Shown: piece by piece, positions 45,471 through 57,400 of the stretch
Numbering within the stretch: the first letter of the stretch is position 1
Layout of the letters: the number at the start of each line of letters is the position of its first letter
Assembly: GCA_905178155.1 (NCBI GenBank)
Contig: CAJINV010000001.1
Location: 7,261,794 to 7,325,793 of the forward strand
Direction of reading: 5' to 3'
DNA from: Amoebophrya sp. A120
Taxonomy: Eukaryota > Sar > Dinophyceae > Syndiniales > Amoebophryaceae
DNA: 64,000 bases
Program-made: the position numbers and the translations under genes
The notes under the pieces: generated by a model
The model's input: the letters and a program-made list of their open reading frames with translations, nothing else
The model's database searches: none
Told to the model about the DNA's origin: nothing

Positions 45471-48400
45471 TCAAGCGATGCTGTTGCGTTTGCGAATCTT
45501 GCGGTGCATAGATGGCATTTCCACATTCGATGAGTGTTCTCCTGCTCGTCTGTCTTTATTCTCTACTGGGGTGTCTCCCGACGCGACGGATGCGCGCCTG
45601 CGGCTGGCTAACGATCTCTGCCGCCGCGCTCTCTCCTCCAAGCGGTCTTTTGCTTTCTTGATATGAGTGTAGCTGTCCCGCAGCCCGGTGAAGAAGTCTT
45701 GGAAGAGGCGAAACAAGTCTGGGTATTCTCGCGCCTTTCCGTGTCCACCCATGCCGTCTGCGTAGTACGTGCGAAGTTGCTGATACTTGTCCTCGGCCTC
45801 CGCCAGCATTTCTTTCATTGCAGCGAGCTCCGGCAGCTTGCTCTCGAGCAAAGCCCGCCGCTGGATCAATGGCTCGTCAACCCGACCTTCCGGCAGTTTC
45901 TTCGTAAGATTGATCGCACCATTCACTTGCCCGGTCAAAGCTGTATAGTATATGTTTTTTGGCTAAATGTCAAGGAAGTTTCATCTTTATTTTCTTTAGG
46001 ATATGGCTTTTTTTGGAACTGTCTAAACTGACAACGGAACTTTTTCGCGACCCTTGGATCCTTCCCCGCATGTTGTCGTGTTTTTTTAAAAAAAAGGGCC
46101 CAGACTGAAAACGGAACCCGAAGCAGTAAATAGGTGTTGAAATGGAAACACAGAACACCCAGGGAAGCTCCGGCTAGCGCCTAGAAGTAGATAGACGGCT
46201 TCTGTGCGCATGGCTCCCACACAGGTGAGACAGAGCTTGCGAGGGTGGGAAAGTGATCGAATCGGTTTAGTTACGAAGCGACGCTGTCTGCGAAAGGAAG
46301 CGCGTGAGCCGAGACACTCACAGAGCAAGGGCGCCGGCTTTTGGTTCGTTGGAATTCACGCTCTTTGCCTGGTCTCCTAGAGACGGAAATGCTTGCAATG
46401 GGTGCGTATTCTGTCATTAGACAGAGAGCAGAAGAACTAGTCTGGGCGCCACCGCCAACGGCTTCGCTTTCACTCGGATGGGGCCGGGCGATCTGATCCC
46501 TCAGAAACTTCACGAAAATTGCCTCAACTTTTGTTGGGACAGAACCACCACCCAGCTCGGCAAGTGCTCAACTCCTATCCACATGAAAGGGAAACGATAG
46601 GGGCAGGGGGAGGATGATCGAAAGCGGTACCAAAGCGCCCCACACATAAGGGCCGGCGCTTCATGGCCTAGAACAACCCAGAGCCAACCGATTTCAAGAC
46701 TCCCACACGATCGGACTACCCGGTGAGGGCGGTTGATCGTTTTACCCCCCTGATCGTGTAACAATATCGGCCAAAAATTTTCTTTGCCGAGGCCGCGCAG
46801 CCACCTCCACATTGTGGAGGCGGTTGCGCGGCCTCTGCAAATGCCCGTCAATGAATTACCAAAAACCCCAGGCACGAGGAAAAATAGCCAGGACAAGCCG
46901 GGAGCCTTGGTGTGCTCCGCCTTTCGTCTTTCGCTGGGCGCGACTTGGGACGCTGCCTCACAGGCAGGACAATGGAAACGAAAGACCATTTGGCTGACCG
47001 GCGGGGCACACAGGTGGGGAGACAGACAAGAACGAACGGTCGGCGGGGCTGCGGCCATTGAACGTGCGCAAATCCCGCAATTTTTGTCCCCCCTAGGAAG
47101 AGAGAGAGAAAAGAGAAAACAAGATCTATATCTATTTTAGATCGAGAAAGAATAAGAAATAGAAAAAGAAGAAGAAAACGAAAGACGAGAAAACAAAAAA
47201 CAAAAAAGCAAACGAAACGAACAAGAAGGCGAATCGCCACGGTATGGTGAATGTCGGTTCCGTTGTCAGTTTAGGTAGTTCCGAAAAAATCCGATCCCTT
47301 TTCTTTAATGCAGAGAAATGCAGCAAACAGTATCGTTGATCACAGCTCGAACTATCTGACGAACATCTACTCCGCGCTCTAGCAAAAAATCGCGTGGCGT
47401 TCCGCAAAAAGGAAAAAACCCCACGGAAACAACTCAACTTGTAACTATTTCAGTACCAGTGCATGCTTTGGCCAGGTCGGCGGCGTTGAACCGTGCGGCC
47501 TTGCAAATGATCTCGTAGTAGCTCTCTATTCTTCCGTTACTGTAGGCGAAGATGGGTTGGATCGCTTGCAGTCCGGCGTGCATCACAAGCGAGTCGCAGA
47601 AGTCGCGGCACTCTGGTAACTCTTTTGGGTCTTTCACCAGGTGCATGAAATCTGATCCGTAGGAAGGTGGTGCCTCGTCAGCGCTAGTGGGGCTTTTCGG
47701 GCTGCTTGGCACACTACTAAGACTTCCTGCCGGACTCCCTGGATTCGTCGTAATCCGCGCCGCTTGCGTGTGCGGCGCGGCGTCCTCATCTTCCGAAAGC
47801 GTGTCGCTATTCAGGCTGTCCCGCTGCAGGCGCTTGCGGCTAGAAGCCGACCGCGGCGCTGGTTCCGCGTTCTGTGACGAAGCGGCAGTTACCATGAGAC
47901 TTTTGCTGGCGCCAAAGGTGGGTGTGACGGGGTTCGAACCCGCATCTTCCTGCCCTTCTCCTCTACTGCTGGTCGACCGCAACAAATTCGTTCCGGGGTC
48001 CGTTTTGCTGCGCGACCGGCCGGCTTTTTTGCTGAGCAAGCCTGCGAATTCCTCTTCCCCCAAACTCTTTTGCGTTGTCTTGATCTGCTTCATTTGTTGC
48101 GTAATGTCCAGGACAAAGCCATCGGCGCGCTCCCGTTGCTTGTTGCCTGCGTTCATGTAGTTCCCCATCTCCACGCAAGTGGCAAACAATCTCACCACCG
48201 AAGGGCTGTGCAGCAGGAAATCGCAGGCGTCGATAACGTAGCGCACGTTTTGCGACGCATCTTGGTAAAGCGCTGGGTAGTCCTCTGTAGTGACCCACAC
48301 CTGCAGACGCAAACGAAAGTCGGGAATCTGCAGCATGTGCAAACAGTATTCCTCCACCTCCCCCAGAGCGGGTTTCGTGCGCAGGTCCAGGTGGTATTCG

Positions 48401-51400
48401 ACGTCAGAGTGGTTCAGCTCATCAACGGCCAACTGATCCTCCTCGTGCTGTCGCCTTCGTTCCACGGTCCTATCCATGCGATCGCGGATCTCCCTCACCG
48501 TGTCCGGGCTCAGGTATCGATTGCCGCTGGTACTACTGGAGGCCGCTGCGGTCGCATCTCCTCCTTCCGCTGCCTGCTGCAACACTGCGCTCACCTTGTT
48601 TGATGTTCCGCCTTGCTTTTCGTCTCTCGGTGTCGCGGCGCTCACGCTTCGCGGCGTCGCTGCGCTCGCACTTCGAGGCGTGACCATGCTCGGTGTCGCT
48701 GCATTGGCGCTGTTTGCAGAGTCCATCGCGGACGAGCCAGCAGCCGAAGAGAAACTGCTCGAGGAGGACAAAGCCGGCGGTGGGTCGCTAGCGCTCCCGC
48801 CCGGCTTTGTTTTGGTAGAGACGACCCGCCAGTCGGGCGTGAGAGAAAGCCCTTCTAGAACAATGCGTTCCTCGATCCCGCGCACGGTGCGCGCGACGTA
48901 GTTCTTCGCGAATTGCTCGATATACTCTCTATTTTCCTTCTCCAGTCGCTCCTTTTCTTGCTCGACTAGCACATGCAGCTGCGCCAGGTTCTCATCGTCC
49001 GGAAAGGTTGATCGGAGCTGGCTCAGCTGCTCGTAGTCCATGCCCGTGAGCGTCGCGAAGCACTGGCGCAAGAGGCGAAAATCTCGGCCCTGACCCGGCA
49101 TCTTCGACTTCATGATGCCGATTTGCTGCCCCGACATCGCATCGAAGTGTGTGACTTTCTTCGGCGTCGTCTTCAAAGTCTTGCGGTACAGCGCGTCCCC
49201 GGAATGCCCGTCGTTGAACGCATTCAGCCGGTGAAGACCCTTGGCCGCATTCGTTTTCTTGCCGGCGGGCTCCTTCTTCTGAGAAGTTCCAAACAAACGG
49301 GCGATCACATCCAGTGACGCCCTCGCCGGGTTCTTGTCGATTTTATCCCAAATCGTGTTCTGGTCCTTGTTCACGTCCAAACGGACGGGGTTCCAGAAAA
49401 TCGGCCTCAGATCGCCCTGTTCGATACCCTGGATGGCGGTCTTCCGGTACTTTAACTCCGGTGGGGGCGAAGCAGTTTCTTCCTCGGTTTTGGTTCCCTT
49501 GCCGGAACCTTTCGTCTTCTTACCCTTGCCATCGCCGGAGCCCGTTGGAATCGCGGCTCCCTTCTTCCCCGCGGGTACGGGAGCACCTTTGCCCGGCGGC
49601 GCGGGAGATGATGCGCCGGCCTTGCCAGGGGGTCCGCCTTTGGCCGGCGGGGGTGTGGCTTTGCCACCCTTCGCAGGTGGGACGGCGGGCGGTGCTTTCT
49701 CGCCCTTCTTGGCAGCGGGAGGAGCGCCTTTCGCTGGGGGCACTGCAGGGCCCGGTCCCTTCTTCCCCGCTGGTGGCGCAGGCAAACCTTTACCCTTACC
49801 TTTCGCCGCCGGAGGTACTGCTGGCGCTTTCTCTGGCACCGTCGGGGGGAGAGTTGCTGGTGCAGAGAGGATGTCAGCATTATCAGCCGCATCTTCTGGG
49901 GCAGCCACTGAAGTAGACTCCTGCGCTGTACCAGCCTCGGGCACCTCCGCTGGCGTCGCTTCTCCGGGAAGGATGTTCACGTGGAGCCCGGAGGCCGGCG
50001 TCGTCGCGGAGACCGTCAATCGGCGTTTCTGCGATGCCGGAGTCTGTCCCTTGTTTGGCGGCGGCGTGATGAGATTGACCGGGGACCCTTCCGGCAGCTT
50101 CGACGGCGTGACGAACACTTCCTCTTGTCCCCCTGTCTTCGGCGTCGCAGCACCGCTGGGTGCGCTCGAAGAGATGGCCGTTCTGTCTGCCGGGTTGATG
50201 TTCGTCCCTAGCAATGGGACTGCGGAATCGGCATCCAGCACCGGAGTGGCATCCATACCGAGACCCGGGAGATCCTCCACTCGCACCAAGGCCGCGGGCG
50301 CCAACCCAGCGGTGTTGGCCAGGAGCGCCGCACCCACGCCGTCCTTCATCAGACCAGCACTGACCAGGTTCGCGACCTGGCCCCTAGTCAGCACCACAGG
50401 CGCATCCGCGGCGCTTGTAGTCATCTCTCCCACCGCAGCTCCGTCTTCCGAACCCGGCCCGGTCATACTCCCCGGCGGGCCACTGCGCTGAAGGTGATCG
50501 CCGGCTCCGGTACCGTCGAGCGACAGCGTTTTTGTACCCACTCGGGATTCGACCGCTCCCCCACCAATCAAATCAACGGCACCGTCCACAGCGGGAGCGA
50601 CGTTCAGATCGGTTCTGGTTAGAGAGATACTGCTATCCTTGGAGACAAGGCCCACAACTGCTGCGCCAGCCGAATTGGAACGGTTCTGTTCGCCGATCAG
50701 TAAATTTTTCGAGGACGCGCGGCTATCGTGCTCGCCCGCACTTCCAGGCCCACCAAGCAGAGGCGCGCTGGTGGTGTCGATCTTTTGCGATTCCGCAGTT
50801 AGCATCATCTCGTCGGTCGCAGCCGCGAACGACTCGTCTTGCGTATGGTCGATCGGGTACGACGAAGCGGCCCCCGCGCTCCTTTCGGGCTGCGCTTGAG
50901 ATGAAACCGCGGCAGTCGTTTCCCCCGGCGCACTAACGCCCGCTGGCACAGGTATCTTCGGCGACCGGGCAGCTGCAACGGAGACCGTGGGTCCGTCCTC
51001 TGGTTCAGACAACTCCAGCGAGTCTTCGGTCGCGAACGTCACCGGACTTCCACTGGCCACGCTGTCGCCCGTAGGGCCGAACTCGTTGTTGAAGTGGTCT
51101 TCGATCACCAATGCGGGTGGGACGAGCTGCACCTTCTCCCGGCTACTTCTTCCCTCGCGACTAGGGCGCTTGTTGTTAACAGCCGTGTTCGCCAGATTGA
51201 CGGCGGAGGACAGATCACCATGGACCAGAACATTCACAGTAGGCAGCGTGTTAAGATCCGATGCAGACGCAACGGCGGGTGTGCCAACACTGCCGCCCGA
51301 AAGTCGCTGCCTTTTCGAGCGATCCGTCGGCGAGTTATCCTGCGGTGTCCGGCCTACTTCATCATCTTGGCGTGTGTACCTCGGTCGGACCAGTTCTTGG

Positions 51401-53711
51401 GGCTGTGACGATGAACTCGATGCCCGCTCTTGCTGTCCTGACATGGTCGTAGGAGACGGTGCAGGTACGCCATCAAATGCGCTGGTGCCGGACGAAACGC
51501 GCGAAACTGCCTTCCCCGGTCCGAGGCGAGCTCCCTTGGCGGCCCTCCCGGCAACAGCATCGGGCGAGGAGGCGAGGAAAACTTCTACTTGCTCCTTCTC
51601 GGAGGTCGGGGGCTGTTCTGGAGAGGCTCTCTTGAACAGCGAACGGATCACGGGCGGGCCACTAGAGGTCTTCCGGAACATGTCGGGGTGCGGCACGACG
51701 ACCTTGCGCTGCGCGGCTGGCCTGCTCGAACTGGAACTCGTCTCACGACGCTGCTCACCAGTCACATTCTCGTCGCGCTGTGCAGCTCCTCGCTCCTCTC
51801 TGGCAGAGCCACCACGGGAAGCCGCTGCCGCCTCTTGCATCAAGCTTTCCATCACCGGGGGCTTCAGGGCGACCGGCGGACTGGGCGTGCTCCGAGTTCT
51901 GCTGATGGTTTCTGCTTTCACCGCCGGCTTCGGCTCCGCACTCGTCATTACCCAGGACTGCAGGTTGATGTTGCGTTTCGCCGAGCGGCTTATCAGCTCC
52001 ATGTTCCCAGGAGGGTCCTCCGTCCGGTTTTCGCGAAGCGCACCCGAGTAGGAGAATAGTTCCTGGTGTCCAGACACATTTGGTGACGGCTGGTCGTCTG
52101 GACGCTGCTTCTTTGATTCCGCCAGGGGTGTTGTGAAAACACGTAGCCCGTTGTCGTCTACAACTTCCATGCCGTCTTCACGCTCTTCAGCGGAAATAAC
52201 TGCTTCTTCCTTCTCGTCTGGGTCTTCTATTGCGGCTGCTTGCTCTTCGATTTCTGCTGGCGCAACGTCGGATATAATTGCCGACTCGGCTTCTTGAGGC
52301 AGTAATTCGCCCTGCCTCGCGCGTTCTGCTGCAGAGGGAGGTTCGGAAGTTTTGCTACCCGATGACTTCGTGGCAGAATCTCGATTTTCCTCTTCCTCTG
52401 GAACCGGAGGCGGGGACGGAGATACCGAAACGACCTGGAAGTCGTGCGGACCGAATCCGTTCTTTCGAATTCGTCGTTGCCCGCTGTTCGGGCTATTGTA
52501 CGCGCTGAATTTGTAGTGCTTCTCGATGGAGTACTCAACAGACTTGCCACCATGGCCCTCCTCCAACGGCGTCGCAATGGTGAAATTCTGGCTCTCAGCG
52601 GGATACACCACTGCGCGCTCCCCCTCTGGTTGAACACTCGCCTTGCTGGCAGTAGGTTTCGGCGCAACGGCCAGCTCTTTGTTTACGTCGGTGAGGTTCG
52701 CGAGCACAGACCGGTCGACGGAATGAGAAAGGATTCTCGTGCTCAGATTCTCGACCCCCGATAAAAAACCGCGGTCGAGATCACGCAGGTTGTGCTTTGT
52801 GCGCTGCATGTCCTCTGGAATAGCTTCTATCCCGCGACTGTCCCCCACGGTTCGCTCGCGACCTGAATGTTGAATCATGAAAAGCTTTTCTTTCATCATT
52901 AGTTGTACTTATTCAAACTACTTCATGTGACGGTGTAAAAATCTTGATCTTAATTTAGCATACAGCTACACCAAACATCGACTAAAAAGAAATGAATCAA
53001 CGTACGTCTCGACGATGAACTTGCTGCAGCAGCTTGGCGCTGCCGTGCGACGAATTCCGCGGCCTCCGACGCCGCGGCGTTCGGGTTGTCACTCTTCGGG
53101 AGGTTGCGAGCGGGCCCGTAGTGGTACAGTGCCTTGGGCGGTTTTCCAGGCTCCTTCCCCACAAGCATTGGGCCTCCCGAAAACGACCCGCGCCGCTCCT
53201 TGTCGCGCCACGCCTCGCGAATGACGGACACCGACTGTCGCGTCTCCAGGTTCATCTTCTTCTCCGCTTCGGATTTTGCAGCAGCCCCGTGCGCTCCACG
53301 GATGGGTGGCCGATAACGGCCGCAGAAGGGACCCGTTTTTGGTTTGGGCCGTGGCTCCCGCGGACCACCGCAGGATGCCTCTCGCGCTCCGGACGCACGG
53401 CGCATCATGTCCAGGCCTTTGTGCGGGTTGGGGTTGCGCGGTTGTTGCTGCGCCGGCGTCGCCGACCGGCTCCCGCCGCCGTTGTCCGGTCTTTTTGGCA
53501 ACCCGCGGATGATCTTGCCAACATTGGCCAACTCCCACGCAATCCGGCACGAAGTGCGCTGGTGGGATGCGGACCTGGAGTTTCCAGCCGTTGCAGACAA
53601 CAGTTGGTCTCCTCCGGGAGGGAACATGTCTTGGGACGGGAGCATCGCGTCGCTGTAGGGTTTCGCCGGCACCCGCTGAGCGGATTCGCTTCGCAACTTA
53701 CCGTCCACCAT
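45471..53711 (-). CDS. Large formin (FH1-FH2), actin nucleator
   Basis: Exons 53711-53006, 52862-47457 and 45940-45471 give 2193 residues with matching phases. The N-terminal 1300 residues are low in complexity (Ser, Pro, Glu, Ala). A proline-rich FH1 region follows (PPAVPPAKGG, PPPAKGGPPGKAG; about residues 1290-1390). The FH2 domain begins with ELKYRKTAIQGIEQGDLRPI and LRPIFWNPV, continues with DFRLLRQCFATLTGMDYEQL and the signature block RLFATCVEMGNYMNAGNKQR with GFVLDITQQMKQIKTTQK, and ends in the last exon with LAEAEDKYQQLRTYYADG. The GNYMN(A)G box is diagnostic of FH2. No GBD/FH3 was recognised. Two long disordered inserts lie inside FH2 (around STTSRGE and SAATPR repeats). The intron before the last exon is 1.5 kb and contains a transposon-like insertion. 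Confidence 0.92.
46003..47294. mobile_element. Transposon-like insertion with terminal inverted repeats in formin intron
   Basis: GGAACTGTCTAAACTGACAA at 46015 (continuing CGGAAC) is matched by its near complement at about 47256-47282 (GTTCCGTTGTCAGTTTAGGT and on to AGTTCC), with two mismatches in about 26 bp. The similarity extends outward through a T run and GGAT. CTTTA before and CTTTT after could be a decayed duplication. About 1.27 kb lies between, with no intact coding frame. It is nested in a conventional GT-AG intron. Confidence 0.65.
46789..46835. repeat. Strong hairpin in formin intron
   Basis: A 22-bp stem with a 3-nt loop. The left arm starts GAGGCCGCGCAGCCACCTCC and the right arm ends TTGCGCGGCCTC. 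Two positions differ in the compatible way (C/T changes), so one strand would keep G-U pairs as RNA. Confidence 0.7.
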
Positions 53712-54478
53712 CGTACAGATGAAATTACGCTTTCAAAAAACTCGAATGAAAATCAAACCAAAACCAATTGTTCAGCTCAAAGCCAAGTAGGAAGATGCAT
53801 TTTGTTCGCGTTCAAAACGTCGGCCAAAAGCAGGTGACAAATTTCGTCCTCGTTCCGTTCAGAGAAACTCCGACGAGTTTGCCACCGCTGTTAGGTACAT
53901 TTTATAGATAACAAGTTCAAATACGATCGATAACGACGAGCTAAACTACCTGTTCATTTGCGCTATGTGAAACTGCATCGATTTTTTTTTTCCGATTCAA
54001 TGAGGACCTGAACGAAAAGTCGAAAAAGGCAGCGAAGTCGAAAGGGATTGATGAAGAAGAAATGCATTTTATCAAGCCATCAGCAAGGTCTATTACGCCT
54101 GTCCATGTTCCCCACGCCCTCTGTCTCAAGAATCTACGGTAGGTAGCTCGCTCGCTTGCTGAAAGACAACTCTCTCTCTCGCGCTCTCAGCTCAAAGAAA
54201 CTCACACACTCTCTTGCGACTGACGACAATCTAAAAAGTCTGGTACCGGATTGAAAATGAAAACCAGATACACGCGAGAAAATCGCACCAGAGAACTTAA
54301 TCTCGACACCGCATTGCATGTTTTCAATATCTCAGTGTCATTATCTCAGTGTGTGCGTTCATCATGTTGCATATACAACACGGCTCTGTTGAATCTCTAT
54401 CTCTCAACGAATCTTCAGAAGATAGCAAAACAACTCCCCTGGCCTGTAAAAGCGTTTCACACAAAAGCGACGTCCTTC
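53712..54478. other. Intergenic region
   Basis: About 770 bp between the formin start and the glucosidase II beta stop. CT-rich tracts occur near 54165-54225. No gene is supported. Confidence 0.5.
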
Positions 54479-57400
54479 CTAGAGTTCGTAGTTCCGTGGT
54501 GTATCCGCTGCGTCGACGCCACCATCGGAAGTGCTGCGTTTGCACATAGACGGGTGTGTCATGCGCGCCCGATAGCCGCACCGCTCCGGCTCGTCGACCG
54601 ACAATATTCTTTCCTCTTTGCCGCACTCCACAAGGACCTGCAAGCTCCTCGCGGGTCCGCCCGGGCACCAATCGCCACCCTCGAACACGAGTTTTCTGCC
54701 CTCGTCTTCAAACCGCTCGAACTTACCGAGTCGCGTGTGGTCCTGGGTGGCGTCGCGGTCGAAAAAGCAAACACTATACCTGTTTTGAATTTTATGTTGA
54801 ACATCAACATAGATGTGGCGCTTTTTGTTTTTCTCAGCTTTGATCTTTTTTCATTTTCAGTACCTTAGACGTCGGCAAAATAAGGCCCACACACGACAAG
54901 CAGGAGTTCGCGTGCCTTCTTTGTGCAAAAATTTTTGTTTTCACCTGTACGAGACCGCGCGCATCTCCAGGCAGCGGTCGAGCAGTGAGTAGTACTGTCG
55001 GTATTTCCTGAGGACCCCCAGATTTCGCTCGATTTGCGAATGCTTCTTTTCAAACTCGTCCAACGCCCGCTGCGCGGCCTGCTGTGCCTCGCGCGCCGCG
55101 TCGCGGGCCTCATGGAGCTCCGACTTGGCCTCGGTGGACTGCGGCTCTGCAGCAGGCTCCGGGTTCAGCAGTCGTGTAGGCTGCGGTGTTTCGTCATGAG
55201 CAGGCTCCGGGGAATCATCGTCGTGATCCTCATCGTCGTGCTTTGGGTGTTCGTCCGCAAGCTGCTTGTGCTCAGCTGTTTTTGTTTTATATAAGTAACA
55301 AGGCTGGCCCGGGCGGAGCCCGGGCGCTCTTGTGGATAGGTCCTACACCTACCGGAACCGGATCACCCAGAACCGGACAACCCTGAACCAGCCGCAGCCG
55401 CCATCCAATGCCCCGGCCCGGGGCACTGGATGCTCCACGACTTGCTAGCCAATCTTGATCTCCGTGCGTCCATCGCCCCGACCCGGGGCGCTGGATCCAT
55501 GCTGCCCGACCTGCCGGCCAGCCTCGACCCCCATCCAACGCCCCGGCCCGGGGCGCAGGAAGGATCCGTCAGGAGCCGGTGGGCACCCCCAGTCGCTCTC
55601 CATCCAATGCCCCGGCCCGGGGCGTTGGATCCATCCTCCGGTCCGCGACCTGCTGGCCGGGCAATCTTGATCGATCCCCATCCAACGCCCCGGCCCGGGG
55701 CGCTGGATCCCCCCTTCCCCACCTGCTGGCCAGCCTCGACCCCCATCCAACGCCCCGGCCCGGGGCGCTGGATCCATCGATGACAGTGGACAGCCCCAGC
55801 CGCCTGCCATCCAATGCCCCGGCCCGGGGCGCTGGATCCTCCCCGACCTGATGGCCAATCTTGATCCCCAACCAACGCCCCGGCCGCCGGGGCGCTCGAT
55901 CCTCCCCGACCTGCTGGCCAACCGCAACCCCCATTCAACGCCCCGGCCGCCGGGGCGCTCGATCCTCCCCGACCTGCTGGCCAACCGCAACCGCCATGCA
56001 TTCAACTCCCCGGGCCGGGGCGCTGGATCCGTCGATGGCAGGCGGGCAGCCGTAGTCGCCTGCCCTCCAATGCCCCGGCCCGGGGAGCTGGATCCTCCCG
56101 GACCTGCTGGTCAGCCTCGACCCACCCTCCCCCACCCAACGCCCCGGCCCGGGGCGCTGGATCCGTCGATGGCAGGTCGACGGCCCGAGTCGCCCGCCAT
56201 CCAATGCCCCGGCCCGGGGCGCTGGATCCATCCGTCCTTGACGACCTGCTGGCCAATCTTGATTCCCACCCAACGCCCCGGCCCGGGGCGTTGGATCCTC
56301 CACCCCCTCCCTTCCAACGTCCCGGCCCGCCGCGCGAGATCCGTCGCTGGCAGGTCCAGTTGCCATCCAGTGCCGCGGCCCGGGGCGTTGGGTCCTCCGC
56401 GACCTGCAGGCCAATCTTGATCCCCATCCAACGCCCCGGCCCGGGGCGCGGGATCCTCCCTTCCCAACCTCGGCCACCACCTAGCGCTCCGGGCCGGGGC
56501 GATGGATCCGTCGATGGCCGGTGGTCAACCCCAGTCGCCATCCAATGCCCCGGCCCGGGGCGCTGGATCCTCCCCGGCCTGCCGGCAAGCTTCCTCGGTC
56601 GGCCCCCACTTGACGCCCCGGCCTGGGGCATTGGATCCGTCGATGGCAGGTGGGCCGCCCCCGTCGCGCGCCTGCCATCCAATGCCCCGGCCCGGGGCGT
56701 TGGATCCTCCCCGGCCTGATGGCCAACCTTGATCCCCATCCAACGCCCCGGCCCGGGGCGCTCGATCCTCCCCGACCTGCTGGCCAACCGCGACCCTCAT
56801 CCAACGCCCCGGCCCGGGGCGCTGGATCCGTCGATGGCAGGCGGACAACCCTAGTCGCCTGCCATCCAATGCCCCGGCCCGGGGCGCTGGATCCTCCACG
56901 GCCTGCTGCTGAAGATAAGTAATCTTTCTTGATCCACCCCATCCAACGCCCCGGCCCGGGGCGCAGGATCCTCCCGGACCATCGGGCCAGCCTCGACCCA
57001 CCCTCCCCACCCCACACAACGCCCCGGCCCGGGGCGCTGGATCCGTCGATGGCAGGTGGGCAGCCCTAGTCGCTCGCTATCCAATGCCCCGGCCCGGGGC
57101 GCTGGATCCTTGACGATCTGCTGGCCAATCTTGATTCCCATCCAACGCCCCGGCCCGGGGCGCTAGATCCTCCCTGACCTGCTTGCTGGTCAGCCTCCAG
57201 CCCCATCCAACGTCCCGGCCCGGGGCGCGAGATCCGTCGTTGTACGACCTCACCGGAGGTTGTAGTTTTATGAACGACCTCCCCGGAGGTCGTATGACCA
57301 TACCGGAGGTCGTACGACCTCGGCAGAGGTTGTACGACCTCGTTGGGGATTGTACGACCTCGCCGGAGGTTGTCCATCAAACCCACGGCCAGGGGTACCA

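Noticed and set aside
47931-47941. GGTTCGAACCC, like the T-loop of a tRNA
   Set aside because: It lies inside the formin coding exon and no acceptor stem, D-arm or anticodon arm can be laid out around it.
55380-57240. CRISPR-like array
   Set aside because: The units are GC-rich, the linkers repeat among themselves instead of being unique, no cas genes exist and the DNA is eukaryotic.
55363-57250. Many long overlapping open frames on both strands
   Set aside because: They arise from the tandem array, whose units lack stops in several frames; the predicted proteins are mere repeat translations.
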